Below, piece after piece: positions 43,148 through 55,983 of a stretch of 64,000 nucleotides of DNA. The first letter of the stretch is position 1. Each line of letters starts with the position of its first letter. The stretch comes from Emmonsiellopsis sp. PD_33. Its lineage: Eukaryota > Ascomycota > Eurotiomycetes > Onygenales > Ajellomycetaceae. A program made the translations under genes and the position numbers. The DNA is taken from NCBI GenBank assembly GCA_032988165.1, contig JANTQF010000089.1, forward strand, positions 55,614 to 119,613. The letters run 5' to 3'. The notes under the pieces were generated by a model that had not been told where the DNA came from, did no database searches, and worked only from the letters and a program-made list of their open reading frames with translations.

Positions 43148-44629
43148 ATGTCATTATTCCAGCACATCCTTACCCATAGACTGCGTTTTCTCCTACCATT
43201 TGTTGTGCTTCTGCCCCTTTTTTTGTTTTTGACCTCATCACGACTTCCAACAGCGCCAGTACAGGTTCCGAAACCGAAGGTCCATGCCTCAAGGACTCCA
43301 CCACCGGAGGAACTCATTTCCTACTTCATCAAGCATCCCACCAAGCCCGAGGCCTTTGGTGAGCTAGGCCGGCGGGTTCAAGTCCTACAATCATGGATCC
43401 AAACAATCGACACCCCCATCAACACCGATAAATCTCCAACCCTCCCCGCAGACCTAGAAGCCTTCTCCTCCGCCCTATTCCCCTACCTCCGCGAGGGCAA
43501 AACGTCCAATGGCACAACCATTCCGCCCCTATCCGCGCTCTTCGCCCGCCACAAGCCAGGCTCCAAGGGCATCGTAATACCCGTGGGCGTATCCAGCTTC
43601 CGCTTCGCTACCCACCTCATCGGCTCGATCCGCAACGTCCTGCGCTCCGAGCTCCCGATAGAAATCACCTACGCAGGCGATGCCGACCTTCCCGCGGAAT
43701 ACCGGCATTTCTTCACCTCGACTTTCACCGGCGTGGAGACGGTAGACATCATCCCCTTCTTCAACGACAAGGAGCTCAAGCTCGCCGGCGCCGGATGGGC
43801 CATCAAACCCTTCTCCCTGCTCGCAAGCAGGTTTGAAAAAGCCATCTTGCTCGACGCCGACTCGGTCCTCCTCCAACCGCCCGAGCGGATCTTCACCCAC
43901 CACACCAGCTTCCTCGAGAACGGCGCATTGCTCTTCCACGACCGCCTCCTCTTCAAGAACGCCTTCGTCGAACGCCAGAACTGGTGGCGCTCCCAGCTCG
44001 CGTACACAACGCCTAGCACCACTTGGCTCACCACCCCCGCAAACGTCGACCAGTACAGCGAGAACGGCGAGTCCGGCCTCGTCGCCGTCGATATGGGTCG
44101 GCTCCCTGTGTTTCTCGGCTTGCTGCATATCGGCTGGCAGAATAGCAAGGAGGCGCGCGAGCGCGTCACGTACATCATGGGCCATGGCGATAAGGAGAGC
44201 TGGTGGCTTGGTTTTGAGCTGTGCGGGGTGCCTTATTCGTTTGGGGACCAGTATGGGGCCGTTCTCGGCGAGAAGAAGGTTGACGAGGAGAAGGAGAAGG
44301 ACAAGGATGGTAAGGAGACGGGAGGGGTGAAGAGCGTGACGCGCGTGTGCTCGTTTACCATTGCGCATACGGATGATAAGAAGAAGCTGCTGTGGCTTAA
44401 TGGGAGTCTGCTGAAGAATAAAATGGGCAGCTCGACGGAGTTTTGGGTGCCGGGGCATTGGATGCGGGATGGGGTGTGGGAGAAGGGTGCGCGCAAGGAG
44501 GATTGGTCGTGCATGCGCGATGGGGTTGCGGAGGCGGTTGATCGGGCTACTATGGAGGCGTGGAGCGGGTCGGTGGAGGAGGCGAAGAGGCTGGATGCGT
44601 TGGTTAGGCCGATTGTTGGGGAGTTGTAG
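43148..44629 (+). CDS. alpha-1,3-mannosyltransferase, MNN1 family
   Basis: One exon, 493 residues. A type II membrane anchor near the N-terminus (RFLLPFVVLLPLFLFLTSS, about 13-31) is followed by a Pro-rich stem. The luminal catalytic domain has GIVIPVGVSSFRFATHLIGS, LPIEITYAGDADLP, FEKAILLDADSVLL (the DxD metal/GDP-mannose site at residues 236-238), and WWRSQLAYT. These mark the Mannosyl_trans3 (MNN1/MNT) family, Golgi enzymes adding terminal alpha-1,3-mannose to N- or O-glycans. A Lys/Glu insert (about 378-395) is low complexity. The first 900 nt use C-ending codons heavily and the last 500 nt G-ending codons, which creates a long antisense open frame that is not a gene. Confidence 0.88.
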   Translation: MSLFQHILTHRLRFLLPFVVLLPLFLFLTSSRLPTAPVQVPKPKVHASRTPPPEELISYFIKHPTKPEAFGELGRRVQVLQSWIQTIDTPINTDKSPTLPADLEAFSSALFPYLREGKTSNGTTIPPLSALFARHKPGSKGIVIPVGVSSFRFATHLIGSIRNVLRSELPIEITYAGDADLPAEYRHFFTSTFTGVETVDIIPFFNDKELKLAGAGWAIKPFSLLASRFEKAILLDADSVLLQPPERIFTHHTSFLENGALLFHDRLLFKNAFVERQNWWRSQLAYTTPSTTWLTTPANVDQYSENGESGLVAVDMGRLPVFLGLLHIGWQNSKEARERVTYIMGHGDKESWWLGFELCGVPYSFGDQYGAVLGEKKVDEEKEKDKDGKETGGVKSVTRVCSFTIAHTDDKKKLLWLNGSLLKNKMGSSTEFWVPGHWMRDGVWEKGARKEDWSCMRDGVAEAVDRATMEAWSGSVEEAKRLDALVRPIVGEL

Positions 44630-47168
44630 GGATGGTTGGGTATATTTGGGTGTATTATTGCTATATGTAATTCGAAATGACCTTTTTTGGTTTCCCTTTC
44701 GTTTGTCCGTTGACCGGCATGGCAGTCCAACGAGGCACTGATCCCGTAATCCATGTTGTCTTCTATATATGCAGACACTCTTCTGCCCTCTAGCCTAAAA
44801 GACAAGGACAAGTTAGTAGGGTAGCAGCAGATGGAATATATCTTCCAACTCAGGTCCTATCCGCGGATGAGATGCTCGGAAACCATTCCCCCTTTTCATT
44901 TACGGTGATGATATGGGGCAAGCATCGCATCACCAGCACAGAAGATTCACATTAGATCGCAGGTCCATAATAGATGATGGACAGATATATCCAGATCTTC
45001 GTATCAACCAATGGGCACACGGCATAGGCAGGGGTGTTTGCTGAATCATAGATTCCCCCCCTTTGCCCCCTACCGGAGAAGCCCAGCGCAGTATGCAGGG
45101 GAGTCAGGAGTATCCCTCCTCTCCATACCAATACACAGCGTAAGGAAAAAGCGTAAAATATCCCCCCATGTGTATTGACAATACAACAAAGACCACGAAA
45201 GTATCTTAAAGATACTTCTGCTGTGCGTGGAGATAGCTTCCCCCCCAGTGGGAGAAAGAGGGGGATCTGCGTGGCTGGCAGACGGAGTGAATACTGTTGT
45301 GTGTGTGAATGCTTGAGTGGCAAATAAAAGTCCCTGCCCTGGCTGGGCCGGGCCATTAAGGGTTCCGTGATGGCTGGGTTGAGGTGAAGGTGAATGGATG
45401 GAGCGGAGTAGGGGGCCAGACTGTCTTGGAAAAAAAGGGGGGGTTGGGTAGGTTGTTGGGATGTTGGGATGTTGGGGGAGGGTGAATTAGAGGGGTGATA
45501 GAGAGATAGAGGTGAAAAAAAGGAGGTTGGGAGGGGGGAGTCAAAGTGAATAAATACCCATATGAATGTAAAGTGAAGTGAAGGCGTGATGAAAACAAAA
45601 TGACAGCGGTCAGTTAGTCAAGTTAGTGGATGTTGATCATTCTGCGGATGTGGGGAGACGGGACGATCTGATGAGAAGCTGGATACGGCCGAGGACAATG
45701 GATGTGATAGCGAACTGATGAAGCAGTGGGTTATCAGGGTGATTATGAGATGCGGTTGTTTAACTAAATATGATGTTTGTGTAGAGAAACATTCTGTTTC
45801 AACTGGGGTAAAGTGCTTTCTTTCTTCTTTTTTTTGAGAGCATTGTGATAAAAACTTGCTCCTTCTGCTCTCATGGAAAAATCTTTATGGAAATATCCAT
45901 GCCAATATTGTCCTCCCTCTAACCATCCCTCATAATTATATGGGATACTGTCCTTGATATAATGGATATGACAAGGATAATCTAAACCAACAAGGATGTA
46001 ATGGCTCCAGACGCCATAAGCTAAATATTTACCCCTGACTTGAGTGCTGACATCGCACCGTGCTCACTGGTACAGATTGACTGATTCTCCAGCATCAGTT
46101 CTTCCGAGTCGCTATTGGTGAACTCGGGAAGATGCGCTTGTCAGTGGGATAACTATCACTTTATATTGTCACATTATGCATGGTGGTGGAAGAACATGGC
46201 CAAGAAGAAGTAGTCGGCCGTCTATATAGTTCGGAGATAAATGCACCTCCGGTGGAGGAACAATATGTGCAAGAATCGCAATAAGGGGAGGTTGATATGG
46301 GGTTAGTGAGCACTATGTAGCTATGCAATGGGGGAATTGGTTATAGTTATAAAGTGTCCGAGGAGGCGACCGTCACTCATCCAGAGAGTTGATCAGGTAT
46401 GTTAGCCATCCTCCGGTATTTGAAGCATGTTGCTGATACGGCGCATCAAGGACAGAATGGTCGATGCATAGTTGGCATCCCTGTGAGAAGCACTAAGCCC
46501 CTCGCCATAGATTGCCCAGCGACGTGATGGACGCGATACTAATAGCCATATTAGTGCATACATCCCCGCCTGGCTTTCTGTCTGCATGGGAGCTAGCTAG
46601 GCTGCGTATCTAGCATGATCTATAAAAGGACTCCCTCCCGAGGACATGTTTGAAGGGGAAATTTTGTTAAAATGTACCCATGGAAGCAAAGTCAACGAGA
46701 TACCGAGAACCAAGAACACGCTACGCAGGTTCCCGGGCTTGCGAGAATTGAATGCCTGAAGTAATGAGGTGTCGGTGGGCGCGAGATATGGAGGTTGGGA
46801 TGATATTGTGTTGCACAGATGAAGGAGGATGGTGCTTGCTTTCAAAGTTCATGAAAATGCCAGATTCTTCACCATGAACCAGGCTCAACCCAACATGCAA
46901 CGTGCCGGGGACTGAAGAGGTAGTATTTGATATCTCACATTTCCCATATCCTTCCCCGGCACGTCAAGTATTGCACTTGAAAGGGCGTTGCTGTGGGCAA
47001 GGCGCGTTGCTACGCGCGCGTTGGGTTGTGGGATATAAGCATCGCGCAACGTCCCCCTTTTCTCCTTTCTGCAGCCTCGCAGAACCACTTCAATTGGCAA
47101 TACTATCCATTCACTCCCCTGCTTTCTTCGTCATTTCTACCTCTTAGCACGCTCTCCCGTCATCCACG
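44630..47168. other. gene-poor region, 2.5 kb
   Basis: No gene was recognised on either strand. Contents include a G-rich array (45437-45482: GGGGGGG, then GGG runs separated by TT/TAGG/ATGTT) and AT-rich sequence at 45750-46050. Frames of 60-134 codons (for example 44952-45356 minus) are low complexity. It may contain an unannotated RNA or long UTRs. Confidence 0.4.
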
Positions 47169-47803
47169 ATGGCTCGTGTGCCTTCCGTCACGCGCCAACA
47201 GGCCGCTTCCGCTCGTCGGGCTTCCAGGCCTGACCTCAAGTATGTTATGAGCCACAAGTGCAAGCGTCGTCAGAAAAAACGCTAATGAGTGTAATAGCTG
47301 GATCCCGTGCGCTCGCTGCCTTCCCCATATAGGGAAGGTTAGAAGTGATCTGAACAAGTGATGTTTGTTGACCCCTGGTGGACGATCCCACTGCCGTCCT
47401 TGTGCCGAGAAGCGTACATCATGCGTTCCCGTAAGTATTGGCCCATGCGAGCCGCGTGTATTTTGCTAACACCTTTTTCCAGTTACCGCCCTCCCCTGAT
47501 CGTGAGCGGCTGATCAACCTAAGAGGTCTGATTTATTATGGGAAACTGCTCGGCCGGCGGCTTCGTAAGGAGAAACGGGAGCTGCGCGACCTTGTTCGCA
47601 AGATGGACGCCCCACGCCGGGCGGCGAGACATGCTTCCGCCAAGCACGCGGCTGCAGTGAGTGCGGCAGTTCGTCGCGATCGTCGCGATCGTCGCGATCG
47701 TCGCGCGCGGAGTGTCGAGTCGAGGGAGGAAGAAGGGGGGGACTGGGACTCGGGGACGTGGGTGGAGGAAGAGGAGGAAGAGGAGGAAGAGAATTGGCAG
47801 TGA
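47169..47803 (+). pseudogene. Cys-rich/coiled small gene interrupted by an in-frame TGA
   Basis: Exons 47169-47239, 47298-47430 and 47483-47803 join in one frame of 175 codons, but codon 47359-47361 is TGA. Around it lie Cys pairs: CARC (47308-47319), a Cys directly after the stop, then CRPC and a further Cys six residues on (47392-47424; CX2CX6C), resembling the Cys pattern of fungal zinc-cluster or zinc-knuckle proteins. A Leu/Arg helix, an Arg-Arg-Asp repeat (four 9-bp units, 47671-47706) and an acidic tail (EEEEEEEEENW) follow. A single CGA-to-TGA transition would explain the break. Alternatives are stop readthrough or an exon boundary I have missed. No function is assigned. Confidence 0.5.
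47671..47706 (+). repeat. 9-bp tandem repeat (TCGTCGCGA) x4
   Basis: Four head-to-tail copies of TCGTCGCGA (last copy ends C) inside the third exon of the Cys-rich gene, encoding Arg-Arg-Asp units. Confidence 0.85.
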
Positions 47804-49347
47804 TTGATTTCTAGATATATCCTAGGAAATTTTGATGACGAATTTGGACATTTCATCAATCATCCACGGATGGCTTGCTGCCCAAGTGTATATAGGCCAT
47901 TCAAATGAGTGGTCGCTGTCGAGAGTTTTATTCCTTCTCAGAGTCTCGTTGGCGGCGGACGGCACCAAAGAGCCAATGAAAGAAACCAAACATGGCAATG
48001 CATGTGTAGAAATACTCCTAGGGAGAGGAACCCGGGAATATCTGATAGTACTATCGAATCCGTGACTGAGCTGATAGTGATTCGATGAAATAGCAGCCGG
48101 GACCGCAATATTCATCCGTGATATACCGGCAATGCGGCCGCCAATAATAATATATTTGTTAGGCCATTGCCCCCGGCACAGCGTGCTGTCACTTGTGATG
48201 GGAATCGCCTCGATATAACCGTATTCGAGCGGAAGGCTTCATGAAAGGCCTGGTGAGCTCTGGCAGATAGGTTGCCAGTGCCGGGATTCGGACATCAGGA
48301 GTTCGCGCATCCCCAAGTTTGGAATAAGTAGAGTCCGGAACGCTTCACTAGCGGCCAGTAGAATATTTATGCGATCTATGCCGAGCATGTAACTAACTTA
48401 GTTACTTTGATGAGCTGGCGCGGGTAAAAGCCGGCTGGCGGATAGTTTGTTTATTAGCCTTGGCTATCTGCCGGCAAACAACGAGGCCGGGGGCGGCTAA
48501 AACACCACTGAGGCTGGTGTGAGGATGCTGGTCAGAGGTCTGTGAGGCGAGAGTAAGTTAACAGTGACAGAAAAAGAGATAGATAGATCCTGTGCGTGCT
48601 CATCCGATAGTTCATATAGGGCGGCAGTTCCCGCAACCTAACTTAATCTGCACATCACGGCGGCCTCTGTAGACGGCGGTCAATACCAACCACGCCAGCA
48701 ATGAGGAATGATAGTCAAACAGCTATACAGGACACCTGGTAGCGGGCAAGTAGAGCAGGTCATGAGTAAGGTGACAGGGTATAACGAAGAATCCTCCCTA
48801 TCCGCATCGTTGCGGGCCGAAGATCTAGCTGATCTCGATTGCTGTGCTCCGTACTGCTGTATCAGACCCAATTCACTGTTTATTTGTATCTCCCTGGTTC
48901 TGTGAGACGTATTCATGCCAACACGTCCATATCCAATATCACCCTCAATGCCTAGGTAGTTGTTCTCCAGCTGCGATGGCGTGTGTTTGGAGGTGGTTGA
49001 TATGATATAAATTTCGTCACCTGACATCCTGCTGCATCGTGACCGGCGTCAACTTCGCCCGATCCAGCGTCCATCTCAACCTCATCCCACGCCGGCCCAG
49101 CGATCTCCAGCTCCTCCCGCTGCGTGTCTGCTTGCACTACCCTCTTTTACATCCTCCCAGACCTACTTTGGGTCTCCATCTCCGCCACCACCGCGACAAC
49201 CGCTTGTTTACGCCGGGCCTATCCGGTGTCCGTCCGCCATATTGACTCCTCCGTCCGCAACCCCCATCCCTCTACCACAATTCCCATCCGGTCAAGATGG
49301 CGTAATGTCCCCATGTCCGCCCGCGCGATGTACGCCATGGTTCGAAA
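47804..49347. other. intergenic region upstream of MED12
   Basis: This 1.54 kb has no recognised gene. The 300 bp before MED12 are pyrimidine- and Pro-codon-rich and contain short ATG-started frames (49039-49245, 49124-49351) that could act as upstream ORFs in the MED12 leader. Confidence 0.45.
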
Positions 49348-52300
49348 ATGATCCCCCATTCCTCTACCCAGCGCCCACTTCCCCGGCCCGTTCCAACTCG
49401 ATCCGCCCCGGCGCTCCCCCTCGCCCACCCAGATGCCGCACCAATCGACCCCCGCTCTCAGAATGCGGTGATCGACCTGACCGAGACCGAATATGGCGAT
49501 ACTGATGCGGGACGCCCTTCCAAGAGGCTGAGGTTGGACACTGGAATCGAGCCCCTGGATGCCAACCGGTTCTCCGCCGGGGAAGCGCCCGAGAACTCCA
49601 TCAACCCGCTGGATCTGACAAATGCGTTCTCGGTGGAACAAGGGGGCCGGCCGCCGTGGTCCTTTCGCATGGAAATGCCCAGGTCCAGTACGAGTGGGGT
49701 GTCTGATCCTCAGTGGCCGCGTTCTGCCTCCCTGCCACCGCTCCCTATCCGCCCCTGGAAGTATGGGCCGCATGAACATTATCGCAGTGCGCGCTTTGCT
49801 TCCAAGGATGATATCGAGTGCAAGGAAGTGTCAACTACACCGTATCGTATCAACACCCCGTCTGTGGCTCCGCGGTTCCCGTTTCCTGACAAGAGTAAGC
49901 ATCGCCATTCCTGGGTTCTCCATGCAACTTTGTTGTTACTAACTATGCGCTGCGCAGAGCCGGCCGATTTCTACCCGTGGACTGGATCGCATCCCGAAGA
50001 TGTCCTCACCGACCAAACTACGAAGCAAGGCTTTTATGACCGCGTCCAGATCAATAACGAATGTAACAGCGCCAGATCATCGCTTTACCCCCAATTCAAG
50101 CATACCTCCGGACTAAAAGTGCTATCCGCCGTTCTCGCAGTGGCGATTGAGAAACGCCAGGCTTACAATCAAGTCAATGCCCTGACGCCTTCTTCCTTCA
50201 GGCCCCCGCCTCGAGTTACGCTGACTGATATCAAACGCGAGGCCTGGCTTCGGGACTTGGCAAATCCGTCAGTTCCATTGCGCAAATTGAGTCGAACTAT
50301 ACCGCATGGGATTAGGGGGAAGGTTCTACTGGACCAATGCCTCGGAAAATCTATTCCTATTGGGAGAGCTATATGGCTTGCAAAATGTGTCGGTGCCAAT
50401 GAGCTACGTGCGTTCAAGAGAAAGGGTACATCTGCCGGAACTGCCAGCAGTCTGGAAGCCAAGTGGGTGCGAGATTGGACCATTAGCGTCCAGCAATTTG
50501 TCGAGGGGGTGATTGTCACTTGCGGGGACGCGGAATGGAAAATAAGAATGTCTTATGCGTAGGTTTCCCAACTCTTTCTAATTTCTAATATATTTGGAGT
50601 TTTCAGCTAATTCCGTACACTTTAGCATGAGACTCTCCGGTCGTTTATTCATCGAACACCTCATCGAGCAAGATCATTTCCTCGACTGGTTCCTCACTTC
50701 ATTGGATGCCGCTTCCTTTGATAGTCTACCTGTATGGCTTCTCATGACTGGTATTTACTGGAAACACCTTGTCCGATATCGTAAAAGGGGCAAGCGGTTC
50801 GCAGAGTGTTTGCTAGAAAAACTTCGTCAAGTAAGTTCCCATCGTGCTATTCTTCTTAACTATCTGCTAATTACAATATTACAGGCTACCGATGCGGACC
50901 AGAACGGGAATCTATCTCCTCTCATCCGTCGACTGTCTCGGATTATCAAAACATTTGCCCTCGCATATCCATCATCGTTCATCCTTCCCCAATCCTGGAC
51001 TAAATACGAAAGAGTGTTATCCTCATGCCTAGATTCGGGGCTAGCAGAAGATATCACCGCCTTGCAAAAGCTTAAAGATCGAAATGCGCGAGTTTGCCGG
51101 GTCAAAAATGACGGTGATAAATCGAACCGATCCCCTCATCAACGCCTCACTGAACTATTAGACTCCTCCCCTGATTTTTCTACCATGTCTGCCGAATGCT
51201 TGAATATCTCTCGGGACTATGGCGTCCTGATTACCAAGATCATTGAGTGGGCATCGACCTCTTTTCGCCATGGGCTCGCTAGAACCTATATAGCCGTTCG
51301 TCTCTTCCGGAAATGGAAGAAGACGGGAGTTGATATCGATTCGCATATACTTGCATTTCTCATGCGAGACCACCAAAGGTCAGGTGTGCGACTACTCGAT
51401 GTGTACCATGTTATTTGCGAACTAGTTCGATCGCAGTCCTTTTCCGTGGGCAAGTATTTACAGTGGCTCATGGCGCGAGGGGTGGTTAGTAATGTTTCGC
51501 GGTTGGAACAAAAGGTGAGTACGCTTCCTAAAGATTACGGTGAGCGGTTCTAACGTGCGACTGAAGCATATCTCCGGTGATATTGAACTTCTCGCTCATC
51601 TCCCCACTTCCCGTCTTCCGAGCCATATATCCAACCTCCGGAATACCCTTCTCTCGAGGACAGGGTTTTCTATTGCTGGGGAATCCACTACTGTTCAACA
51701 AATCAAGGCTTCTCTCCGCCGTCGACTCCCAAATATGTTCACGGAATCTTCATCAGACGGGGATTCGGAGATGACGGATGACATCGATTTTCCAGCTTTG
51801 ACGTGGACGGTCAGGTCTGAAATTGGGACCTGGATACGGGACCAAGTGGCTTCGTACATCAAAACGAGTTTAAAGTGCGTCCCTCTTATGCCTGTTCCAC
51901 CTTAATACTTCCTAACCGTGCAATAGGAGCGCAATGGACAGCAATTTCTCTAGCGATATAAAAACTTCCGCACTCACGGCAGAGGAATTTTTTGACATCC
52001 GATACGTACTTGAATCTCTCGATGACTTATCTATGCTTGCAGATGTGCTGAAGCATTCCTCGGGTTCCGACGATGTTGCCGTGCTGGCTTCCGCTGTTGA
52101 TACGCTCAATTACCACTTCAACTCATTCAATGCCATTGGTGCCACCAGCGATCTCTTCAGGAGTTTTACTACTGCATACGTCAGAATCAGCAAGACCGAG
52201 CTTGCATTACAGGACTTGATAACCTCACTGCTTGATGTTGGAATCAAACTCCCGACAGAACTCTCCACTGTTTCCGTCCTCCGTCGAGATCTGGCGCAGC

Positions 52301-54685
52301 GAGATAGGAAATTAGCCATGCCCGCTTCATCTCCGGTATCCGACCATATCGCCGATACCCTAAATACTGCCAATCCGACCTTCACAGAGGAACTCGACCA
52401 ACTCCTGGCATCCGGAAATAGCATGGATGAACCGACAATGGTTCGGGTTTTCGATTCACTTTCAAAACGGCTGCAATCGGGCAGCATCGACGGGAAGCAG
52501 CGCGCCTCTGAGACCGCACGATACTTTGCACAGCTCAGGACGTTCAATGCTAAACTATTCGATCACCTCATGATCAAATGGGTGATCCTGATGTTGAAGT
52601 CGCATTCTCGACCCAGTTTGTCTACGGTTCTCCCACCTCTGGTTGGTGTTGGCTGTGTCACCTTTCAGGGATTCTATGCTCTCACGAGATCTCTGCTGCA
52701 ATCTGATAAGCAACGCGAAGCGATTCCTGATCTGATGGGGCTTCGGTTCAATATGTTAAAGCTAGTGGAAAGCAGGTCGTCGTCTGAGACTGGCCCACAG
52801 GATTTTGTAAGTCAACCCAGATAACCTCGGTGCATTCTTTTGGGGCTATAGGGGTTTCGTTAATATTAATTGATCTGCCAGATTTCGTACCGCTTCAGGA
52901 TTTTCCGACAAGAATATACCTCACAATTCTGCCCTGATATAATTAGCACCATACAGGACTTACTGGCAGAAAATACACAGGATGGAACATTACGACAAGA
53001 CAGCAGAAGCTCCCTGGACAACACGGTACTACCGCTCCTGTGCGAATTAATCGTCCGCCATCCGCGTCTTGTGGGCATTGATTCTGCAGACCGATTATTA
53101 GATAAGTATCCTGCTTGTTACGATCTAGCGCATCAGGCCCTAGGTTTTTTGCTGGGGTCACAGGTTCCAAGCGGTAAGCATTAATCGAGCCCAATATTTT
53201 GTTCAAACATGGTATCTAACCTGACCACAGGAGTCGCCGCGGCGGAAGAAACAATTGAATCGATTAATGACTTCTCTCTACCTTTTTGTCTGATGAAACT
53301 GCGGTTGCTTTTCAACTCTGAGACCGACGCGGAGGTCAAAAGGCGCATGTTTGATCTTGTTTTTGAAGCGGCGAAATCGAATGTGCACAAGGGTTTGTCG
53401 CACTGGGTGGATGTTGTAGGGACCTTGCACGCGGATGCTGCGCAGGAGGTGAGCATCGCCCCAACTACTGCTGAGTTATTAGTTATGCTAACAGGACACG
53501 AAGATTCGCCAACGAGCAGAGGAGCAACTCCTCTCCATTGTTCTATCTTCCCAACCAATGAGCCCGGCACAGGAATCGGGCGCCGGGCCAACTCTGCCCT
53601 CGCTCGCCCTGGTCTACCTCCGCATCGTGGAAGACCTATCCTACAGCATCCCCGACGCAGGTGTCCCTTCCCTTGGCCCTGTCCTTGTCGAGAAATTAAA
53701 CACGGTCCTACAAAGAATTGTCGCCATGGAAAACAGCATCAAGAACATGGACCAGCCCGCCAACCGAGGGACCACGGCCACCCGTCAAGCCTATTCAGTT
53801 CACGAATCCATCCTGGTATTCTGGTTCTCCATCCTCCTCCGCCTCACCGCGCTCCACCGCTCCACCTTCCCGACTGGCGACTCTCTCTCCAAGACCGATC
53901 TCGCCGACCAATCCCGCCTCTTAATCTCCATCTGCTGCATTACCTTCTCCAATACCCTCTCCAACCGCGCAAACCGACCACATACAATCCCCTCCTCCGC
54001 TCCCCTTCCCCCAGCCATGAGCAACAGCAATAGCACACCCATCCACGTCCCACAACCACAGTCCCAGCACACCATACCCATGCCCGTAACCATGACGACA
54101 ATAAACCTGCAAACCCAAGCCCTTGACGTAGCCGCCACCCTCGCCGACTCCCTCCCCGACGACTTCCGCCACCAATGCACCCGCTTTCTCCGCGACCGCT
54201 GCCCGCCATTTTTCCACCCACAAAATAACCCGCACCTCCTCTTCCTCCTCGGCCCCCTACCAGATGCCGGGCAGCCGTCGCCTGCTATGAACATCCTGTC
54301 CCCCTCCCAACCCGCCCAAGGAACCACGCCCACACACACCCCACTCCCGTCAACCCCCACCTTGCCCGCACACCTCCAATCAGCACCATCACAATCACCG
54401 TCCCAACCTCCCTCGTCATCTCAATCCTCCGCCTCCCCGCAACTCCCCCCCGCGGCTGCCGCGAATCCCGCAGCAGTAGCGCCTGGCATTGGAGGTCCAG
54501 CAGTAATACCGCTCGATGACCCGGATTCGTTCGCGAGTAAGCTGCGTTTGCAGAAGAGGGGCAAGACATTGGGAGTGTATCCGGTCAGACCGTGGGAGAT
54601 GCTGGAGGAGAACACGCCGGTTATTGGGCTTAATGATACAGCGGTTAATCTAGGGTTGTTTGGGGCCAGGATCGTTAGGGGGTAG
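49348..54685 (+). CDS. SRB8: Mediator kinase-module subunit 12 (MED12/SRB8)
   Basis: Nine exons, 49348-49894, 49958-50558, 50626-50830, 50885-51514, 51567-51874, 51927-52806, 52882-53173, 53231-53448 and 53495-54685, give 1623 residues; all junctions keep frame. The start MIPHSS with a following VIDLTETEYG and bipartite basic run (RPSKRLRL) is the fungal Srb8 N-terminus. The MED12 domain reads KPADFYPWTGSHPEDVLT, QGFYDRVQINNECNSARSSL, then the conserved LLDQCLGKSIPIGRAIWLAK and KWVRDWTISVQQF...WKIRMSYAMRLSGRLFIEHL. The last 200 residues are Pro/Ser/Gln-rich. MED12 activates CDK8/cyclin C and mostly represses Mediator-dependent transcription in the nucleus. It is the largest gene in the window and is intact. 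Confidence 0.93.
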
Positions 54686-55983
54686 TGAATAAAGAGGGCT
54701 GTTTTCTATTTGGGATAGATGGATATGGATGGATGGGCGGTTTTTTTGATATGGTTTGTTTTGTTTTGTTTTGCATTTTGGGAATGGGTCACTTATTTTC
54801 TTTTTGTTTTTGCGTTCTCTTTCCTCAACTCCTTTCATATATCTATTTGGCTTCTTTTTTTATTTTTAGCATGTATTGTACCCCGCGCATTGTCACTGAT
54901 GTGGTGATGCCATTTTCCCTGTTGTTCTAGGTCCTTTTTTTTGGCATTTTAGCATGACTTGGCGAGTTGCATATTTTGATTTCATTTCTTTTGTTTCATT
55001 TATTTTTTTCATCTGGTAAGTTATAAGAAGCGGGGAAGAAGGCAAATACCCATCCCCGCATATGATACCTCCACCCGCACCTCAAGTCTCAACGCAACTT
55101 GCCACGGCACGAATATCCGTCCATCCTTTCAATTCCTCTCGCCCCCGTTTTTTTTACTTTTTTGTTAACCTATGACATGCTATGCTATGAGATGATATGA
55201 TATGATACACAGAAGAGCATACTGCATCTTCCCCCTTGGCCCTTTTGTGTGTCTATCTATATATTTATATTCTTTTACCTAGTCTATTATGTTATGGTAG
55301 GTGATTTAGGGCATTTTTCTCCCTTCTGCAATTTTGTTGTTTTGTGTCGGAGAGTGTGGGATGATATCATCTATCCATGCCCCTGTTAGCTGCTTTGCAT
55401 ACATAGGCGAATGATTTTGCTATTTTAGTCTAGGTATATGAATGAATTATCTGGCCTATTTCTAGGTTCCTCGTCGCTTGCTACGGGGTTTTAGGGCGTT
55501 GGTACTCTATAGAATTAAGGGAATGGGGTTGGGGTTGTGTCCATGCTTTGAACGGTAATGGTATGTGGGATATATATATATTGCCGCATGGCTACCTAGG
55601 TAGGAAAGGGGAACTAAAAAAAAGACCATGGATTTCTTTGAATATTTCTGTGTGTCCGGAATCATGTTTTCTCTAAACAGAAATTATCAAACACAATAAT
55701 ATGGTATGCTATCCAACTCATTTTCTTCATCCATAGCTCCATCAAACCAGGAAAAAGGGGGTCGTTGGCTCCGGAAGCAGGCGATCCCACGTGACCGTCT
55801 CTTCGTCATATTCTCCACCCAATATCAACCAAGCTCCAAATATTTAGACGACCCAACATCAACCTTTGCGACAACAGCAGATGCCAATGAAACAGACCGG
55901 ACGGGATTGAATATCCTCTTCCTTTCTCACATTTCCTTTTGCTTCCCCTTTTTTCCCTATTTGTCCCCAGTTCGCAATCCACA
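54686..55983. other. intergenic region, CIA30 promoter side
   Basis: This 1.3 kb is T-rich on the plus strand after MED12 (3' UTR; many T7-T8 runs) and contains ATGATATGATATGA-type short repeats near 55185-55205. A CACGTGAC E-box at 55798-55805 lies 180 bp before the CIA30 start. No gene was recognised. Confidence 0.5.

Noticed and set aside
43529..44458. 309-codon open frame antisense to the mannosyltransferase
   Set aside because: It is a mirror of the biased codon use of the real gene; the sense strand has membrane anchor, DxD site and family motifs.
53800..54360. 186-codon antisense frame in the MED12 3' end
   Set aside because: Low-complexity Gly/Arg/Val sequence produced by C-rich MED12 codons; no motif.
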